Shown piece by piece: positions 60,982-64,000 of a stretch of 64,000 nucleotides of DNA. A program made the translations under genes and the position numbers. Every line of letters starts with the position of its first letter. Position 1 is the first letter of the stretch. A model generated the notes under the pieces. It was not told where the DNA came from and made no database searches. It worked only from the letters and a program-made list of their open reading frames with translations. Origin of the DNA: Actinocatenispora sera (lineage in GTDB: Bacteria > Actinomycetota > Actinomycetes > Mycobacteriales > Micromonosporaceae); the NCBI RefSeq assembly GCF_018324685.1, contig NZ_AP023354.1, forward strand, positions 4,712,001 to 4,776,000, read 5' to 3'.

Positions 60982-63527
60982 GTGCGTGACGCGACTGCTG
61001 GTCAGACCGGCGCCGACGCGCCGAGACCCGACCAGCGGCCGACCGCGCCCGCACCCGACCCGGTCGCGACGGCGGCCGAGCGGTTGGCCCGGCCGGGACT
61101 GGTGGTGGTCACCGGCTCGCCCGGTGCCGGGCGCAGCAGCGCGCTGCGCGCGGTCGCCGACCGGTTCGGCGGCACCGTGTTCACCGGCGGCGGGCTGGCC
61201 ATCCTGCGCGGCGTGCCCGGCCTCGCGCTGTCTCGCGCGGTGCGGGCCCGGCTGCCGGTCGAAGACGGCGCGCTGACCGCCGAGGCGGTCCGCTCCCGGG
61301 TCCGCGGCGGGCTGCTGGTGCTCGACGACCTGCAGTGGGCCGACCCGCTCACCCTCGTCACCCTGCCAGGGCTCGCGGCGCACTGCCGGGTGCTGGTGTC
61401 GCTGCGGACCCCGCACCGGCTGCCGGCCGCGGCGCTGGCGGCGTTGCGGGCGGCCTGCGACACCTGGCTCGCGCTGCCGCCGCTGACCCCGCAGCAGGCC
61501 ACCGAGCTGGCCCGGCGCATCGCACCCGGGTTGGGTGCGGCCGGCCTGGCCGAGGTGGTGGCCCGCGCCGGTGGCGTACCGCTGGCGGTGGAGACGCTCG
61601 CCCGGCACGCGGTGGCGCACCCGGAGTCGGTGTCGCGGCAGCCGGAGCCCGACGACGCCGGCAGCACCGGCGCGGTGGCGCACGCGGTCGCCGAGGCGCT
61701 GGCCGACCTGACCCGACCGGCCCGGACCGCGATGGCGGCGCTGGGCATGCTGCGCCGGCCGGCGGCACGCACCCTGCTGGGTGCCGGCGTCGCCGAGCTG
61801 GCCGAGGCCGGGCTGGTGGTCGCGCCCCCGACGACGCCGAGGGCTCGCAGGTCGCCGCCGTGTCGCCGTACGTGGCGGAGGTCGCGGCGGGGCTGCTCAG
61901 CCCGGAGGAACGGGCCGGAGTGCACCGCCGGCTGGCCGAGCTGGTCCCCGACGCCGAGGCGGCCCGGCACCTGGCCGCGGCCGGCGACGACCAGCCGGCG
62001 TACGAGCGGGCCGTCGCCGCGACGGCCACCGCCGAAACGGCGGGGGAGCGCGCCGACCTGTTGCTGCTCGCCTGCGGATTGGACGGCGCGCACCCGCGCC
62101 CCGCGGTACGCCGGGACACCGCTGCGGCGGCGCTCGCCGTCGGCCGGCCCCGCGCCGCGCTGCGTGCCCTGGCCGATGCCGCCGACGCCGACAGCGCCGT
62201 GCTGCGCGGTGAGGCGCTGCTGCAGCTGGGCGAGGTGGACGAGGCGGTCGCCGCGGTGACGGTCGTCCCCGACGCCGCGGACCGTCAGGCGGTCGCCGCC
62301 CGCGACCGGGTGTTGCTGCTCGGCGCCCTGGCCCGCGACCGGGCCCGGGCCGCGGAGCTGGCCGAGGCCACCGTCCAGCGCCACGGCCGGCCGCCGGAGC
62401 ACACCGGCCTGCGGGCCGCGCTGGCCGCGGTGGATGCCGCCGCCCGCCACGCCGGCTGGGAGCGCGAGCTGGCCACCGCGGCGGCCGCGGCCGGTGCCGG
62501 CGGTGACGCGCTCGCCGCCCGGTGGAGCGCCTGGCTGCTGGTGGAGACGCTCGCCGCGGACGGCCGGCTGGCCGAGGCGGCGGAGAACGCCCGGCTGGCC
62601 GCCGACGCCTGCGCGAGCGATCTGGCGTACTCGTGGCAGACCCGGTTTCTCGCCGCGGAGTTGTGGTGCACCGCGCTGCGCGGCGAGCAGCTCGACGACG
62701 TGGTGCGCCGCGCGGTGGCGCTGGTCGACCGGACCCTGCCGGCGGTCGCGCACGGCTACGCGACCGCGGCGGCGGCGCTCGCCGAGGCCGACGGTGGGCT
62801 GCTCGCCTCGGCGCGGGCCCGGCTGGGGGACCGACCGGCCCGCCCGGTGGCGAGCGTCGCCGGGCTGCTGGACTGGGTTGCGGCCGAGGCCGCCTGGCTC
62901 GACGGCCAGCCGGAGGCGGCGACGCCGACCCGCCCGGCCGGCCGGGCGCCGCTGCTGACCGGACTGGCGGAGATCACCGGCCGGTGGGTGGCGTACGACG
63001 CCGAGGACGGCCACGGGCTGCCCGCGCTCGACGGCGCCGACCTCGTCGGCCCGGCGCAGGCGACGCTGGCCGCCTGGCAGGCGGTGACGGTCGACCCGGC
63101 GAAGGTCGCCGAGTTCGATCCGGCGGCGACCGCCTGGCACGACGTGGCCCGCCGCGAGGAGGTGCGCTGCCTGCTCGCGCACGGGCTGTACGAGACGGAC
63201 GCGTCCCGCGCGGTGCCGCCGCTGCTGCGCGCCGAGCAGGTCGCCGAGCAGGCCGGGCTGGTGGTGCTGCTGGGCCGCACCCGCCGCGCGCTGCGCCGGC
63301 ACGCGGTGCGCCGCGAGACCCGCGGCCCGCGGGCCGGCATGGACCTGACCGACCGGGAGCGGGAGGTGCTGCGGCTGGTCGCGCAGGGCGAGCCGACCCG
63401 CCGCATCGCCGGGCTGCTGGGCATCTCCCGGGAGACGGTGGAGACGCACATCCGGGCCGGGATGCGCAAGCTCGGTGCGAAGACCCGGACCGAGGCGGCC
63501 GGCCTGGCGTTGGAGCTGCTGCAATGA
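60982..63527 (+). CDS. Large LuxR-family ATPase regulator (LAL-like), frameshifted
   Basis: About 848 residues if one base is added. GTG 60982 follows GGGAGG. The N-terminal P-loop reads VVTGSPGAGRSS, with Arg in place of the Walker A Lys; Walker B is LLVLDDLQWAD. The sense frame changes at the C5 run 61825-61829; the downstream frame continues the helical middle region and ends with a LuxR HTH (LTDREREVLRLVAQGEPTRRIAGLLGISRETVETHI). It diverges from the dynamin operon across 212 bp and is a candidate regulator of it. The Arg substitution suggests altered or lost ATP hydrolysis. Confidence 0.85.
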
Positions 63528-63555
63528 CCGTGACCGGGACGAGAAGGGCACGCCG

Positions 63556-64000
63556 ATGAGCGGGCCGGCACCGCGCTACCTGGTCGCCTCGGCGGCGGAG
63601 GCGACGACCGTGCTGCGCCGGATGGCGCGCTCCGGCTGGCACACCCGGGAGGGGTTCGCGCTGCCGGAGGCGGCCTGGGACGTGGCCGAGCAGCGGCTGA
63701 TGCTGTTCGGCCGGGTACCGGACATGGACACCGCGGCGCTCGCGGTGCTGGCCGCGGCGCGGGGCGCGGCGGTGGTGGTCATCGCCGACGAGCGTTCCGA
63801 GGCGGGCCGGGCGGTACTGGCGGATCTGTCCCGGATCGGGGCGGTGCTGCGCGATCCCAACGTCGACCCGGTCGACGAGGCCGTGGCGCAGGGCGGCGAC
63901 GGGTTGCCGCTGACCGACGAGCAGCGCTCGCTGCTGGACCGGCTGGGTGCGGGGGAGACGATCGCGGCGGCGGCGGAGGCGGAGTTCCTGTCGCTGCGGA
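63556..64000 (+). CDS. Putative regulator, truncated at the window edge
   Basis: The first 148 residues of a gene that runs out of the window; ATG 63556, 28 nt after the LuxR gene and so probably co-transcribed. An N-terminal alpha/beta segment (DTAALAVLAAARGAAVVVIADE) precedes a sequence that looks like the start of a LuxR-type HTH (LTDEQRSLLDRLGAGETIAAAAE). It could be a short helper or response-regulator-like partner of the LuxR protein. Low certainty, as the end is missing. Confidence 0.6.
   Translation, partial: MSGPAPRYLVASAAEATTVLRRMARSGWHTREGFALPEAAWDVAEQRLMLFGRVPDMDTAALAVLAAARGAAVVVIADERSEAGRAVLADLSRIGAVLRDPNVDPVDEAVAQGGDGLPLTDEQRSLLDRLGAGETIAAAAEAEFLSLR

Overview
The window is about 72% G+C, uses GTG starts freely, has Shine-Dalgarno boxes of the GGAGG type and shows TANNNT-like -10 boxes close to many starts. 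It carries actinobacterial families (RskA-type anti-sigma factor, SigB/F-type sigma factor, FxsA, YrdB, dynamin-like GTPases of the IniA/IniC kind). It looks like a chromosomal segment of a filamentous actinomycete, most likely Micromonosporaceae; the family-level placement is an inference from gene content and composition, not from a marker gene. No rRNA, tRNA, CRISPR array or complete insertion sequence was seen.

Layout. 0-8 kb (minus strand): an ECF sigma factor, its zinc-type anti-sigma factor and a secreted-repeat lipoprotein; a membrane protein; a trypsin-like S1C protease split by a frameshift; a zinc alcohol dehydrogenase; a large secreted beta-propeller protein. 8-16 kb: Ni/Co permease, membrane protein, divergent TetR/VOC pair, a SigB-type sigma factor preceded by a promoter of its own class, an alpha/beta hydrolase, and a divergent MFS/XRE pair whose start codons lie inside one inverted repeat. 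16-21 kb: PfkB kinase, GH65 disaccharide phosphorylase and a beta-phosphoglucomutase-like HAD. 21-32 kb: glutaryl-CoA-type dehydrogenase, a P-loop kinase with an in-frame minisatellite, a 5'-3' exonuclease, quinone oxidoreductase, rRNA methyltransferase, another acyl-CoA dehydrogenase, an Lrp regulator, a GH89 alpha-N-acetylglucosaminidase and a DoxX-like protein.

32.8-41.5 kb is a lysine degradation (beta-lysine/3,5-diaminohexanoate) cluster: kamA diverges from kdd, an amidohydrolase, kamD, kamE, kal and a MutL-type reactivase gene. Together these would take lysine to beta-lysine, 3,5-diaminohexanoate, 5-amino-3-oxohexanoate and, after a thiolysis step whose gene (kce) is not in the window, 3-aminobutyryl-CoA and crotonyl-CoA. 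The cluster ends in a 169-bp palindromic element. Between that and lnt-fxsA sits a candidate noncoding RNA of roughly 290-310 nt with its own promoter and a strong hairpin end.

45-53 kb holds a tyrosine recombinase, pdxH, an AidB-like dehydrogenase, a patatin, a DinB-like protein, thymidine kinase, an UMF1 transporter and a glycerophosphodiesterase. 53.5-61 kb is the most intriguing region: a tail-anchored Hsp70 ATPase without a substrate-binding domain, and a minus-strand operon of IniC-like dynamin, a two-TM protein with a GrpE-like head, an IniA-like dynamin and an Asp/Gly-rich protein. This suggests a membrane-bound chaperone/dynamin system. A large LuxR regulator diverges from it and is followed by a partial gene at the window edge.

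Three genes (protease, IniA-like dynamin, LuxR) each go out of frame at a run of exactly five G/C, and one extra base in the run repairs each of them. Sequencing undercalls are the simplest explanation, but intact six-base runs occur elsewhere in coding DNA of the window.
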